The notes beneath the pieces are model-generated. The model was not told where the DNA came from. It did not search any database and saw nothing but the letters and a program-made list of their open reading frames with translations. A stretch of DNA of 64,000 nt from Elymus sibiricus (lineage: Eukaryota > Streptophyta > Magnoliopsida > Poales > Poaceae), in contig CM077676.1 of assembly GCA_039707655.1 (NCBI GenBank), forward strand, positions 428,645,379-428,709,378. The letters are read 5' to 3'. Positions 11,053-21,764 of this stretch are shown piece after piece (position 1 is the first letter of the stretch; every line of letters begins with the position of its first letter). The translations under genes were made by a program, and so were the position numbers.

Positions 11053-12797
11053 TGTTGAAAATATGCCCTAGAGGCAATTAATAAAGTGTTTATTATTATC
11101 ATATTTCTCCGTTCATGATAATGGTTTATTATTCATGCTAGAATTGTATTGACCGGAAACTAAATACATGTGTGGATAATAGACAAATACTATGTCCCTA
11201 GTATGCCTCTACTAGACTAGCTCGTTAATTAAAAGATGGTCAAGGTTTCCTGACCATGGACATGAGTTGTCATTTGATAACGGGATCACATCATTAGGAG
11301 AATGATGTGATGGACTTGACCCAACCGTCAGCATAGCATATGATCGTTCAGTTTAATGCTATTGCTTTCACTATGTCAAATACACGTTCCTCTGACCATG
11401 AGATCATGCAACTCCCGAATACCGTAGGAATACTTTGGGTGTATCAAACGTCACAACGTAACTAGGTGATTATAAAGGTGCACTACAGGTATCTCCGAAA
11501 GTGTTTGTTGAGTTGGCATGGATCGAGATTGGGATTTGTCACTCCGACTATCGGAGAGGTATCTCTGGGCCCTCTCGGTAATACAACATCACAGAAGCCT
11601 TGCAAGCACCGTGACTAAAGAGTTAGTTGCAAGATGATGTATTACGGAACGAGTAAAGAGACTTGCCGGTAACGAGATTGAACTAGGTATTGGATACCGA
11701 CGATCGAATCTCGGGCAAGTAACATACCGCCGGACAAAAGGGAACAACGTATGTTGTCATATAAGGTTCACCGATAAAGATCTTCGTGGAATATGTAGGA
11801 ACCAATATGAGCATCCAGGTCCCGCTGTTGGTTATTGACCGGAGAGTCGTCTCGGTCATGTCTACATCATTCCCGAACCCGTAGGGTCCGCACACTTAAG
11901 GTTCGATGACGATTTAGTATTATATGAGTTATGTGATTGGTGGCCGAAGTTTGTTCGGAGTCCCGGATGAGATCACGGACATGACGAGGAGTCTCGAAAT
12001 GGTCGAGAGGTAAAGATTCATATATTGGAAGGCTATATTCGGACGTCGTAAAGGTTCCGAGTGATTCGGGTATTTTTCGGAGTACCGGGGAGTTACGGGA
12101 ATTCACCGGGAGAAGTAATGGGCCTTATTGGGCCATACGGGAAAAGGAGAGGCAGGCCACGTGAGGAGGCGCGCGCCCCCCCTTGCCCAAACCGAATTGG
12201 ACTAGGGGAGGGGGCGCAGCCCCCTCTTTCCTTTCCCTCTCCCTTCCCCCTTTCCTACTCCGTATGGGAGGTGGAATCCTACTAGGACTAAGGAGTCCTA
12301 GTAGGACTCCCCACTCTTGGCGCAGCCCCTAGGGCCAGCCTCCTCCCCTCTCCCTCCTTTATATACGGAGGAGGGGCACCCCTTGGAGACACACAATTGT
12401 CCCATAGCCGTGTGCGGTGCCCCGATCTCCGTTTTCCACCTCGGTCATATTTTCGGAGAGCTTAGGCGAAGCCCTGCTGGAATCACTTCACCATCATCGT
12501 CGCCACGCCGTCGTGCTGACGGAACTCATCTACTTCCTCGACTTCTTGCTGGATCAAGAAGGCGAGGAACGTCACCGAGCTGCACGTGTGTAGAACTCGG
12601 AGGTGCCGTACGTTCGGTACTCGATCGGTGGAGCTCGAAGGATTGTTCGACTACATCAACCGCGTTGTGAGACGCTTCCGCTAACGGTCTACGAGGGTAC
12701 GTAGACACACTCTCCCCTCTCGTAGCGATGCATCTCCATGGATAGATCTTGCGTGAGCGTAGGAAATTTTTTGAATTTCATGCTCCGTTCCCCAACA
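11053..12797 (+). repeat. 5' LTR of the Copia element
   Basis: 1745 bp, TG...CA. TTTATATA at 12357-12364 lies in a C/T-rich promoter context (the BARE-type TATA box). A near-palindrome CCTACTAGGACTAAGGAGTC precedes it at about 12278. Differences from the 3' LTR cluster in the first 420 bp. Confidence 0.95.
12357..12364 (+). promoter_or_regulatory. TATA box in the Copia 5' LTR
   Basis: TTTATATACGGAGG follows a C/T-rich stretch, as in the barley BARE-1 promoter. The same box occurs in the 3' LTR at 19310-19317, where it could drive read-through into the Cassandra remnant. Confidence 0.6.
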
Positions 12798-12798
12798 G

Positions 12799-12815
12799 TG
12801 GCATCCGAGCCAGGT
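12799..12815 (+). other. Copia primer-binding site (initiator tRNA-Met type, degraded)
   Basis: TGGCATCCGAGCCAGG lies 1 bp after the 5' LTR. The usual match to initiator tRNA-Met is TGGTATCAGAGC; here two of the twelve bases differ, so priming may be weak. Confidence 0.75.
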
Positions 12816-14139
12816 CTATGCGTAGATGTGATTTGCACGAGTAGAACACAAGTGAGTTGTGGGCGTGGGTGTATACATATTGCTTGCCGTTACTAGTTGT
12901 TACTTGATTCGGCGGTATTGTGAGATGAAGCGGCCCGGACCGACATTACGCGTACGCTTACGCGAGACAGGTTTCACCGCTACGTGCACTTGTTGCATAA
13001 AGGTGACTGGCGGGTGTCTGTGTCTCTCACTTTAGTTGAATCGGTTTCAATGAAGAGGGTTCTTTTAGAAGATCAAAAAGAAATCACTACACCACGTTGT
13101 GGTTTTGCGTAGGTAAGAACGGTTCTTGCAAACCCGTAGCAGCCACGTAAAACTTGCAACAACATAGTAGAGGACGTCTAACTTGTTTTTGCAGGGTATG
13201 CTGGTGATGTGATATGGCCAAGACATGATGTGATATAAGTTGTTGTATGAGATGATCATGTTTTGTAAATCATCAGGCAACCGGCAGGAGCCTTATGGTT
13301 GTCTCTTTATTGTATGCAATGCCAACGCTATGTAATTGCTTTACTTTACCGCTATGAGTTAGAAGTAGTAGTAGTAATAGCAATAATCGGCGAGACGACC
13401 ATGACGCTATGATGGAGATCAAGGTGTCACGACGCTACGATGGAGATCAAGGTGTCACGACGCTACGATGGTGATCAAGGTGTCAACCCGGTGACGATGG
13501 AGATCATGACGGTGCTTTGCTGATGGAGATCAAAAGCACAAGACGATGATGGCCATATCATGTCACATATATATTGAAATTGCATGTGATGTTAATCCTT
13601 TTATGCATCTTATTTTGCTTAGGACGACAGTAGCATTATAAGATGATCCCTTCACTAAATTTCAAGATAAGTGTTCTCCCCTAGTACCCTAGTATGCACC
13701 GTTGCGAAGGTTCGACGCTTCTAAGCACCACGTGATGATCGGGTGTGATGGATTCTTTCGTTCACATACAACGGGTGTAAGCCAGTTTTACACACGCAGA
13801 ATACTTGGGTTAAACTTGACGAGCCTAGCATATACAGATATGGCCTCGGAACACAAGAGACTGAAAGGTCGAACATGAGTCATATAGTAGATATGATCAA
13901 CATGAAAGATGTTCACCATTGATAACTAATCCACCTCACGTGATGATCGGACGTGGTTTAGTTGATGTGGATCATGTTACACTTAGACAACTTGAGGGAT
14001 GTTAATCTAAGTGGGAGTTCTTAAGTAATTTGATTAATTGAACTTCAATTGTCATAAACATAGTCTTACTTGTCTTAGCAAATTTATGTTGTAGATCAAT
14101 AGACCGCGCTATAGTTCCCCTGTTTTTATTATGTTCCTA
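12816..14139 (+). other. Copia 5' untranslated internal region
   Basis: Leader between the primer-binding site and gag. It holds a short tandem repeat at about 13398-13490 (three units of roughly 33 bp built on CGACGCTACGATGGAGATCA). No open reading frame of note. Confidence 0.7.
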
Positions 14140-14880
14140 GAGAAAACGAAGTTGAAAGTTGATGGAAGCAACTATGCGGACTAGGTCCGTGATCTGAGGA
14201 TTGTCCTCACTGCTGCACAGAAGGCTTATGTCCTTAATGCACCGCTCAGTGAAATACCCCTACGGCTTCGTCTGAGGACGTTATGAACGTCTGGCAGACA
14301 AGAAAAGATGACTACTCGATAGTTCAGTGCGCCATACTTTACGGCATAGAACCGGAGCTCCAAATATGTTTTGAGCAACACGGAGCATATGAGATGTTCC
14401 AAGAGCTGAAAATTTGTTTTTCAAGCTCACACCCGGGTCGAGAGGTATGACACCTTCGACAAGTTCTATAGCTACAAGATGGAGGAGAACAGCTCCGTTA
14501 GTGAGCATGTACTCAGAATGTCTGAGTACTTCAAACACTTGAATCAAGTGGGAGTTAGACTTCCGAATAAAGTGGTGATTGATAGAGTTCTCTAGTCACT
14601 ATCACTAAGCTACTGGATCTTCGTGATGAACTATAAACATGCAAGGGATAGAAGATCCTTAAGCTATTCGCGATGCTACAATCTGCGGATGTAGAAATCA
14701 AAAAGGGAGCATCAAGTGTTGATGGTTAATAAGACCACTAGTTTCAAGAAGGGCAAGGGAAAGAAAAGGGAACTTCAAGAAGAACGGTAAAACAGTTGCC
14801 GCTCACGCGAAGAAACCCAAGGCTGAACCAAACCCGAGACTTAGTGCTCCCATTGCAAAGGGAAATGTCACAGGGAGCGG
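14140..14880 (+). pseudogene. Copia gag, decayed
   Basis: The frame beginning KLKVDGSNYAD matches the start of BARE/Angela gag but meets TAG at the next codon, where a Trp would be expected. Further similar segments follow out of frame (about 14280-14700), so no intact capsid protein can be made. The CCHC zinc knuckle region (about 14830-14885) is present only as a damaged Cys-containing stretch. Confidence 0.7.
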
Positions 14881-15306
14881 AACTTCCCCAAAGTAACTGG
14901 CAGATAATAAGACTGGCAATGTCAACAAAGATATTTGATATACATGTTATTGATATGTACCTTACTAGTACTCGTAGGAGCACCTGGGTATTTGATACTT
15001 GTTCAGTTGCTTACAACTTGAAACATGGAGCTTCGGAATAAACGAGGGCTAGCTAAGAACGAGGTGACGATGTGCATTGGAAGTGTCTCCAAGGTTGATG
15101 TGATCACCATCGCCACGCTCTCTCTACCTTCAGGATTAGTGATGAACCTAAATAATTGTTATTTGGTGCTTGCGTTAAGCATGAACATTATATCTGATAG
15201 TGTTTATTGCAAGACGGTTATTCAATTTCAGAGAATAATTGTTATTCTATTTATTTGGATAATATCATTGATGATCATGCACTTAAAATGAAAGGTTTAT
15301 TGAATC

Positions 15307-15981
15307 TTGATTGTAGTAATACATATGTTCATAACACGAATGCCAAAAAATAATGATAGTACCACATATTTGTGGCACTGCCGCTTAGGTCATATCAGTG
15401 TTAAACACATGAAGAAACTCCATGCAGATGGGTTTTTGGAATCTCTTGATTATGAATCATTTGAGACATGTGAACCGTGCCTTATTGGCAAGATGACTAA
15501 GACTCCGTTCTCCGGAACAATGGAGCGAGCAACAGACTTGTTGGAAATAATACATACCGATGTATGCGGTCCGATGAGTGTTGAGGCGCGCGGTGGATAT
15601 CGTTATGTTCTCACGTTCACAGATGATTTGAGTAGATATGGCTATGTCTACTTGATGAAGCATAAATCTGAAACATTTGAAAAGTTCAAAGAATTTCAGA
15701 GTGAAGTAGAGAACCATCGTAACAAGAAAATAAAGTTCTTACGATCTGATCGTGGAGGAGAATATTTGAGTTACGAGTTTGGCAATCACTTAAAACAATG
15801 TGGAATTGTTTCACAGCTCACGCCACCTGGAACACCACAGCGTAATGGTGTGTCCGAACGTCGTAATCGTACTCTATTAGATATGGTGCGTTCTATGATG
15901 TCTCTTACCGATTTGCCACTATCATTTTGGGGTTATGCATTAGAGACAGCTGCATTCACTTTAAACAAGGGCACCGTCTAA
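15307..15981 (+). pseudogene. Copia pol: pre-integrase and integrase core
   Basis: 224 codons open. The gag-pre-integrase zinc motif is visible (WHCRLGH then CEPC, residues about 23-60), followed by the rve integrase core with the catalytic Asp in IIHTDVCGP (about 86), the second Asp in SQLTPPGTPQRNGV context and the Glu in VSERRNRTLLD. The frame ends early at a stop after NKG (15979), in what should be a continuous polyprotein, so it is a broken piece. The N-terminal ATG used by the frame is not a natural start. Confidence 0.85.
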
Positions 15982-16008
15982 ATCCGTTGAGATGACACCG
16001 TATGAACT

Positions 16009-17115
16009 GTGGTTTGCAAGAAACCTAAGATGTCGTTTCTGAAAGTTTGGGGATGCGATGCCTATGTCAAAAGGCTTCAGCCAGATAAGCTCGAACCCAA
16101 AGCGGATAAGTGTGTCTTCATAGGATACCCAAAAAAACCGTTGGGTACACCTTCTACCACAGATCCGAAGGCAAAGTTTTCGTTGCTAAAGAATGGATCC
16201 TTTCTAGAGAAGGAGTTTCTCTCGAAAGAAGTGAGTGGGAGGAAAGTAGAACTTGATGAGGTAATTGTACCTCCTCTGGATAGTAGTACGCCACAGAAAA
16301 AAAATTCTGTGACATCGACACAGACCAGAGAAGAAGTTAATGATGATGATCATAAAACTTCGGATCAAGTTGTTACTGAACTTCGAAGGTCAACCAGGAC
16401 ACGTTCCGCACCAGAGTGGTATGGAAATCCAGTCTTGGAGGTTATGTTGTTAGACAACGGTGAACCTTCGAATTATGAAGAAGCTATGGCGAGCCCGGAT
16501 TCCGAGAAATGGCTTGAGGCCATGAAATCCGAGATAGGATCCATGTATGAGAACAAAGTGTGGACTTTGGTAGACTTGCCCGATGAACGGCGAGCTATTG
16601 AAAATAAATGGATCTTTAAGAAGAAGACGGACGCTGATGGTAATATCACCGTCTATAAAGCTCGACTTGTTGCTAAAGGTTATCACCAAGTTCAAGGAGT
16701 TGACTACGATGAGACTTTCTCACCCGTAGCGGTGCTAAAGTCTGTCAGAATTATGTTAGCAATTGCCGCGTTTTATGATTATGAAATCTGGCAAATGGAC
16801 GTCAAAACGGCATTCCTTTACGGATTCCTTAAGGAAGAATTGTATATGATACAGCCGGAAGGTTTTGTCGATCCTAAAGGCGCTAACAAAATATGCAAGC
16901 TCCAGCGATCCATCTATGGACTGGTGCAAGCATCTCGGAGCTGGAATACTCGCTTTGATGAAGTGATCAAAGCGTTTGGGTTTATACAAGTTTATGGAGA
17001 AACTTGTATTTACAAGAAAGTGAGTGGGAGCTCTATAGCATTTCTAATAGTATATGTGGATGACATATTGTTGATTGGAAATGATGTAGAATTTCTGGAA
17101 AGCATAAAGAATTGA
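16009..17115 (+). pseudogene. Copia pol: integrase tail and reverse transcriptase
   Basis: 368 codons open. The first 150 residues are the integrase C-terminal region and linker. RVT_2 reverse transcriptase follows, with KWIFKKK, YKARLVAKGYHQ, DVKTAFLYG (catalytic Asp), SIYGLVQASRSWN and the catalytic pair in YVDDILLIGND. A deletion seems to have removed residues near position 45. It ends at a TGA after ESIKN (17113-17115), before the RNase H region. Confidence 0.9.
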
Positions 17116-17930
17116 AAGGAGGTTTTCAATAAAAACCTGTTTTTGAGTTATCCACAGATTGGGCATCGAGATCTATGGAGACAGATCAAAACGCCTGATA
17201 AAAGTTCACACATCTTGATGAGTTTTTTGAAGAAGTTCAAAATAGGATCAAGTCAAAGAAATGAGTTCTTGCCTGGTGTGAAGTGGAGTAAGACTTGAAA
17301 ATCTAGGTAAAGGTTGTTTTACATGTTAGGCATCAAAATCTATAGAGATAGATTGAGACGCTTCATAGGACTTTCACGAAGCACATACCTTGACAAGATT
17401 TTGAAGAAGTTCAAAATGGATCAGTCAAAGAAAGGGTTCTTGCCTGTATTGCAAGGTGTGAGATTGAGTAAGACTCAAAGCCCGACCACGGCAGAAGACA
17501 AAGAGAAGATGAGTGTCATCCCCTATGCCTCAGCCATAGGCTCTATTTTGTATGCCATGCTGTGTACTAGACCTGATGTATGCCTCGCTATTAGCTTGGT
17601 GGGAAGGTACCAAAGTGATCCAGGAGTAGATCACTGGACAGCGGTCAAGAATATCCTGAAGTACCTGAAAAGGACTAAGGAAGAATTTCTCGGGAATAGA
17701 GGTGATAAAGAGTTCGTCGTAAAGGGTTACGTCGATGCAAGCTTTAAACACCGATCCGGAAGACTATGAGTCTCAGACCGGATACGTAAAGTGGGACAGT
17801 CGGTTTTGGAGTAGCTCCAAGCAGAGTGTGGTAGCAGCATCTACGTATGACATAGAGATTTGCCAAGAACACACGGATCTGCATATTGCAGACCCATTGA
17901 CTAAAACCTTTCTCACAAGCAAAACATGAT
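17116..17930 (+). pseudogene. Copia pol: connection and RNase H, broken, with an internal duplication
   Basis: From 17314 a frame resumes in reverse transcriptase/RNase H sequence (YLDKILKKF, PYASAIGSILYAMLCTRPDV, LKYLKRTKEE). It stops at 17769 and continues in another frame (SRFWSSSKQSVVAASTYD). Before it, 17160-17300 is a decayed second copy of 17325-17475: both carry a GATCTATRGAGACAGA-like block and AAGAAGTTCAAAATRGATCA. Stops and the duplication rule out an active enzyme. Confidence 0.8.
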
Positions 17931-17990
17931 CAGCCCTAGAACTGATTGGATGTTAATTACATGGAGATGTAAACTAGATTATTGACTCTA

Positions 17991-18005
17991 GTGCAAGTGG
18001 GAGAC
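17991..18005 (+). other. Copia polypurine tract
   Basis: AGTGCAAGTGGGAGAC lies immediately before the 3' LTR, as in BARE-type elements. It would prime plus-strand DNA synthesis. Confidence 0.8.
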
Positions 18006-19750
18006 TGTTGGAAATATGCCCTAGAGGCAATTAATAAAGTGTTTATTATTATCATATTTCTCCGTTCATGATAATGGTTTATTATTCATGCTAGAATTTT
18101 ATTGACCGGAAACTAAATACATGTGTGGATAATAGACAAATACTATGTCCCTAGTATGCCTCTACTAGACTAGCTCGTTGATCAAAAGATGGTCAAGGTT
18201 TCCTGACCATGGACATGAGTTGTCATTTGATAATGGGATCACATCATTAGGAGAATGATGTGATGGACTTGACCCAACCGTCAGCATAGCATATGATCGT
18301 TCAGTTTAATGCTATTGCTTTCACTATGTCAAATACACGTTCCTCTGACCATGAGATCATGCAACTCCCGGATACCGTAGGAATACTTTGGGTGTATCAA
18401 ACGTCACAACATAACTGGGTGATTATAAAGGTGCACTACAGGTATCTCCGAAAGTGTTTGTTGAGTTGGCATGGATCGAGATTGGGATTTGTCACTCCGA
18501 CTATCGGAGAGGTATCTCTGGGCCCTCTCGGTAATACAACATCACAGAAGCCTTGCAAGCACCGTGACTAAAGAGTTAGTTGCAAGATGATGTATTACGG
18601 AACGAGTAAAGAGACTTTCCGGTAACGAGATTGAACTAGGTATTAGATACCGACGATCGAATCTCGGGCAAGTAACATACCGCCGGACAAAAGGGAACAA
18701 CGTATGTTGTCATATAAGGTTCACCGATAAAGATCTTCGTGAAATATGTAGGAACCAATATGAGCATCCAGGTCCCGCTGTTGGTTATTGACCGGAGAGT
18801 CGTCTCGGTCATGTCTACATCATTCCCGAACCCGTAGGGTCCGCACACTTAAGGTTCGATGACGATTTAGTATTATATGAGTTATGTGATTGGTGGCCGA
18901 AGTTTGTTCGGAGTCCCGGATGAGATCACGGACATGACGAGGAGTCTCGAAATGTTCGAGAGGTAAAGATTCATATATTGGAAGGCTATATTCGGACGTC
19001 GGAAAGGTTCCGAGTGATTCGGGTATTTTTCGGAGTACCGGGGAGTTACGGGAATTCACCGGGAGAAGTAATGGGCCTTATTGGGCCATACGGGAAAAGG
19101 AGAGGCAGGCCACGTGAGGAGGCGCGCGCCCCCCCTTGCCCAAACCGAATTGGACTAGGGGAGGGGGCGCAGCCCCCTCTTTCCTTTCCCTCTCCCTTCC
19201 CCCTTTCCTACTCCGTATGGGAGGTGGAATCCTACTAGGACTAAGGAGTCCTAGTAGGACTCCCCACTCTTGGCGCAGCCCCTAGGGCCAGCCTCCTCCC
19301 CTCTCCCTCCTTTATATACGGAGGAGGGGCACCCCTTGGAGACACACAATTGTCCCATAGCCGTGTGCGGTGCCCCGATCTCCGTTTTCCACCTCGGTCA
19401 TATTTTCGGAGAGCTTAGGCGAAGCCCTGCTGGAATCACTTCACCATCATCGTCGCCACGCCGTCGTGCTGACGGAACTCATCTACTTCCTCGACTTCTT
19501 GCTGGATCAAGAAGGCGAGGAACGTCACCGAGCTGCACGTGTGTAGAACTCGGAGGTGCCGTACGTTCGGTACTCGATCGGTGGAGCTCGAAGGATTGTT
19601 CGACTACATCAACCGCGTTGTGAGACGCTTCCGCTAACGGTCTACGAGGGTACGTAGACACACTCTCCCCTCTCGTAGCGATGCATCTCCATGGATAGAT
19701 CTTGCGTGAGCGTAGGAAATTTTTTGAATTTCATGCTCCGTTCCCCAACA
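18006..19750 (+). repeat. 3' LTR of the Copia element
   Basis: 1745 bp, exactly the length of the 5' LTR, beginning TGTTGGAAATATGCCC. TATA box at 19310-19317. Followed directly by the CCAGG target duplication. Confidence 0.95.
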
Positions 19751-20088
19751 CCAGGCTATCACATACACCCCCACTCAGAGGAAACGACGTCCTCGTCGGC
19801 TCACAGGAACGTTCCCTCTTGGCACATACGTCTGTGCATCCAGTCTGGCACATGTGCCAGCCGTGTGCCACGACGGGTCACAAACGTCATGCATAACATG
19901 ACCGCGCACATGTCCTCAAAAATCTGTGTAACCGCGAGGGTCGGCTCTGATACCAACTTATAACGCCCCGGACACACTCGCCGGCGGTCGTTACTCCTGG
20001 CAAGATCTAGATTGGCCCCACAGATCAATACTAGTCTTTCCTGCGCACTTTGTCCTCACTCGTGCGCATCCGAGAACAACTTTCCGGT

Positions 20089-20141
20089 CGGTCACCCATC
20101 CTAAAATTACTCCAAGCTGAGCACGCTTAACTTGGGAGTTC
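20089..20141 (-). promoter_or_regulatory. 5S rRNA-like Pol III internal promoter, Cassandra 5' LTR
   Basis: Second copy of the same module: box A-like at 20119-20132 and box C-like at 20089-20101 on the minus strand. It differs from the other LTR copy by a few bases. This is the LTR upstream of the primer-binding site and would be the one to drive transcription of the element. Confidence 0.8.
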
Positions 20142-20222
20142 TTTCCGAATGGGCTCCCGGAAAAGAAGGAATTCCTTATTGATATGAGTAGTCTATCATC
20201 CCTATTATGCCAGGTTATCACA

Positions 20223-21244
20223 CAGCTAGGACTAAGTCAACTTCTTCCATGGCGACGCATTCAACAAGGGATAAACGTCATTTTCATCACAATTCCGGCG
20301 TAGACGGGCCAGACAAGAATTTTCATCATGGTTGTCGAGACCAGCCAACAAAGACCGGCAAAACAGCAAGTAGACAACGCCTTCAGGAAGACAATGACGT
20401 AAGTTCATCGTTGTTGAGCCCGACCAATATAAGACTAGGATAAGAGTTTTATCTCTGGACATGAAGCGGTGTTCGAATCAGCATCTTGATGATGAATCAT
20501 TCGATAGTCGCATCTGTCAGTACTCCACTCGAGGACATAAAGGCACTAGTACATCGGCGAGATCTTCTCAGTTCTCACTTTAGTTCACCACCACGACCAT
20601 TATGGGACGCCCATGTCTTGGCGTCACTGCCACTCCACACCGGCGTTAGTCACACCGTAACATCCACACCACACCATCGGAGCCACTACCTTGAAGCTAG
20701 ATGCCGACGGGGAATCGCTAATGCACCATAATCCTCCTCGTGTGTTGGTCGTTGCCCTTGCAGCAGACAAAAAATCCATTTGTGCCGCCAACGAGCAGCC
20801 ATAATAACGCACACGACCACCGCCGTCATGCTTGCAGATTTTTTTTGATAAAGGATATTTCATTCAATTGATATATCGAAACTACTATGCGGATGATAGT
20901 AGCTCGGCCGAACGCTGGACGATGTTGGATTGAATGGTGTTGTTCAGCTTTGCTCTACACATGAATGGCTTGATGTTCTACGTCGTCTTAAAATCTTCCA
21001 GCATTTGTCGTCTGTGTACAGCGTTCTTGATATATCGAGATGATACAACCACATTGAAGGAATGTTGGGCCTCTACATAGCACCATGCACACAGCCAACA
21101 AATCCAACACAACCAAAAATAAAAATTCGTTTTACAGCAACAAATGGCCATTGGGCCATTGGGCATAGCACGATGCCTGCAAATACGTCATTGGGCCTCT
21201 TAGTCATCTTGCCATGGACGGCATGACTAGCCCTCACACGATCC

Positions 21245-21269
<25 letters not shown>
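20223..21269. other. Intergenic, nothing recognised
   Basis: Mixed-composition DNA, locally GC-rich at 20500-20830. The open frames on both strands do not show known motifs. A poly-A/T run of about 27 bp lies at 21250-21276. Confidence 0.4.
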
Positions 21270-21275
<6 letters not shown>

Positions 21276-21279
21276 ACTC

Positions 21280-21705
21280 ACACGATCCGACCATTGTCGT
21301 CGGTGTCACTGCGACGAACGGAGGCCATCGCCGCCGTGAGTGCCGCCGCATCCAAGGGAGGCCACCGTCTTCACCTCCGGCGGGCCAGCTTCGTCTTTTT
21401 CCTCCTTGTCGGCGCCACCGTCGGCGCTCGTGCCGGTGAGGAGCGCGGAGAGCAGCCCGCCGCGGTCCTCGTCCTTGCGCTCGAGCCGGTCGGCGCAGTC
21501 CTGAAACTTGCCGGCCTGGGCCTGGGAGCCAGTGACCCACGCCAGGACTCCGCCCATGACGCGTGGTGGCCCGCGACTATCCGGGTAGCGCGGGCGTCCT
21601 CGCTCCGTCGCTCGTGGAGCTGCCGCCGCTGGTCTAGGACTTCACGTTGCAGCCGTGGAATTTGATGGAGTAACGACATCCAGGAATTTGATGTGTTCCC
21701 AGCGA
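21280..21705 (-). pseudogene. GC-rich gene fragment with coiled-coil character, frameshifted
   Basis: On the minus strand two overlapping frames together look like one protein. The first (about 21700-21560) has a charged helical stretch (RLQREVLDQRRQLHERRSED). The second (21557-21306) has KFQDCADRLERKDEDRGG and an acidic tail (DKEEKDEAGPPEVK). A frame change near 21550 separates them. The pattern suggests a plant coiled-coil protein fragment, but I cannot name it. It lies just downstream of the GDU gene. Confidence 0.35.
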
Positions 21706-21708
21706 GGC

Positions 21709-21764
21709 CGCGCACAATCAGATGAAATAGCTTAGTTATCATCGCATTGTCTTCAGGCTTTACT
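21709..21764 (-). pseudogene. Fragment of HK5 receiver-domain exon
   Basis: About 55 bp match 62657-62717, part of the middle HK5 exon in this window. Minus-strand anchors are GTAAAGCCTGAAGA and AGCTATTTCATCTGATTGTG in both. A few substitutions and about 4 missing bases separate them. No other HK5 exon was found nearby. The GDU stop codon falls inside this fragment. Confidence 0.75.

Larger units (their letters stand above)
11053..19750 (+). mobile_element. Complete BARE/WIS/Angela-like Copia retrotransposon
   Basis: Two 1745-bp LTRs begin TGTTGRAAATATGCCC and end CCCCAACA, and the 5-bp target duplication CCAGG occurs at 11048-11052 and 19751-19755. Internal order is primer-binding site, degraded gag, integrase, reverse transcriptase and RNase H (Copia order), then a purine tract. 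By eye the LTRs differ at about 13 positions (roughly 0.75%), so the insertion is recent, yet gag and pol carry several stops and frameshifts. The target was the inner end of a Cassandra LTR. Family assignment rests on my recognition of the LTR start, TATA region and pol protein; it was not searched. Confidence 0.93.
10796..20222 (-). mobile_element. Cassandra-type TRIM retrotransposon, split by a Copia insertion
   Basis: Two direct repeats of about 265 bp (10796-11052 continued at 19756-19763, and 19958-20222) flank a 194-bp internal region. Read on the minus strand, each LTR begins TGTGATAACCTGG. The internal region starts with a primer-binding site TGGTATCAGAGC complementary to initiator tRNA-Met (19944-19955) and ends with the purine tract GAGTGGGGGTGTA next to the 3' LTR. 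The LTRs contain 5S rRNA-like sequence, the hallmark of Cassandra. There is no coding capacity, as expected for a TRIM. Without the 8.7-kb insertion it would be about 724 bp. I could not define a clean outer target duplication. Confidence 0.88.

Noticed and set aside
11683..12708. Several identical small frames in both Copia LTRs, including a 117-codon frame
   Set aside because: They lie in the LTR and are duplicated only because the LTRs are; no retroelement protein is encoded there.
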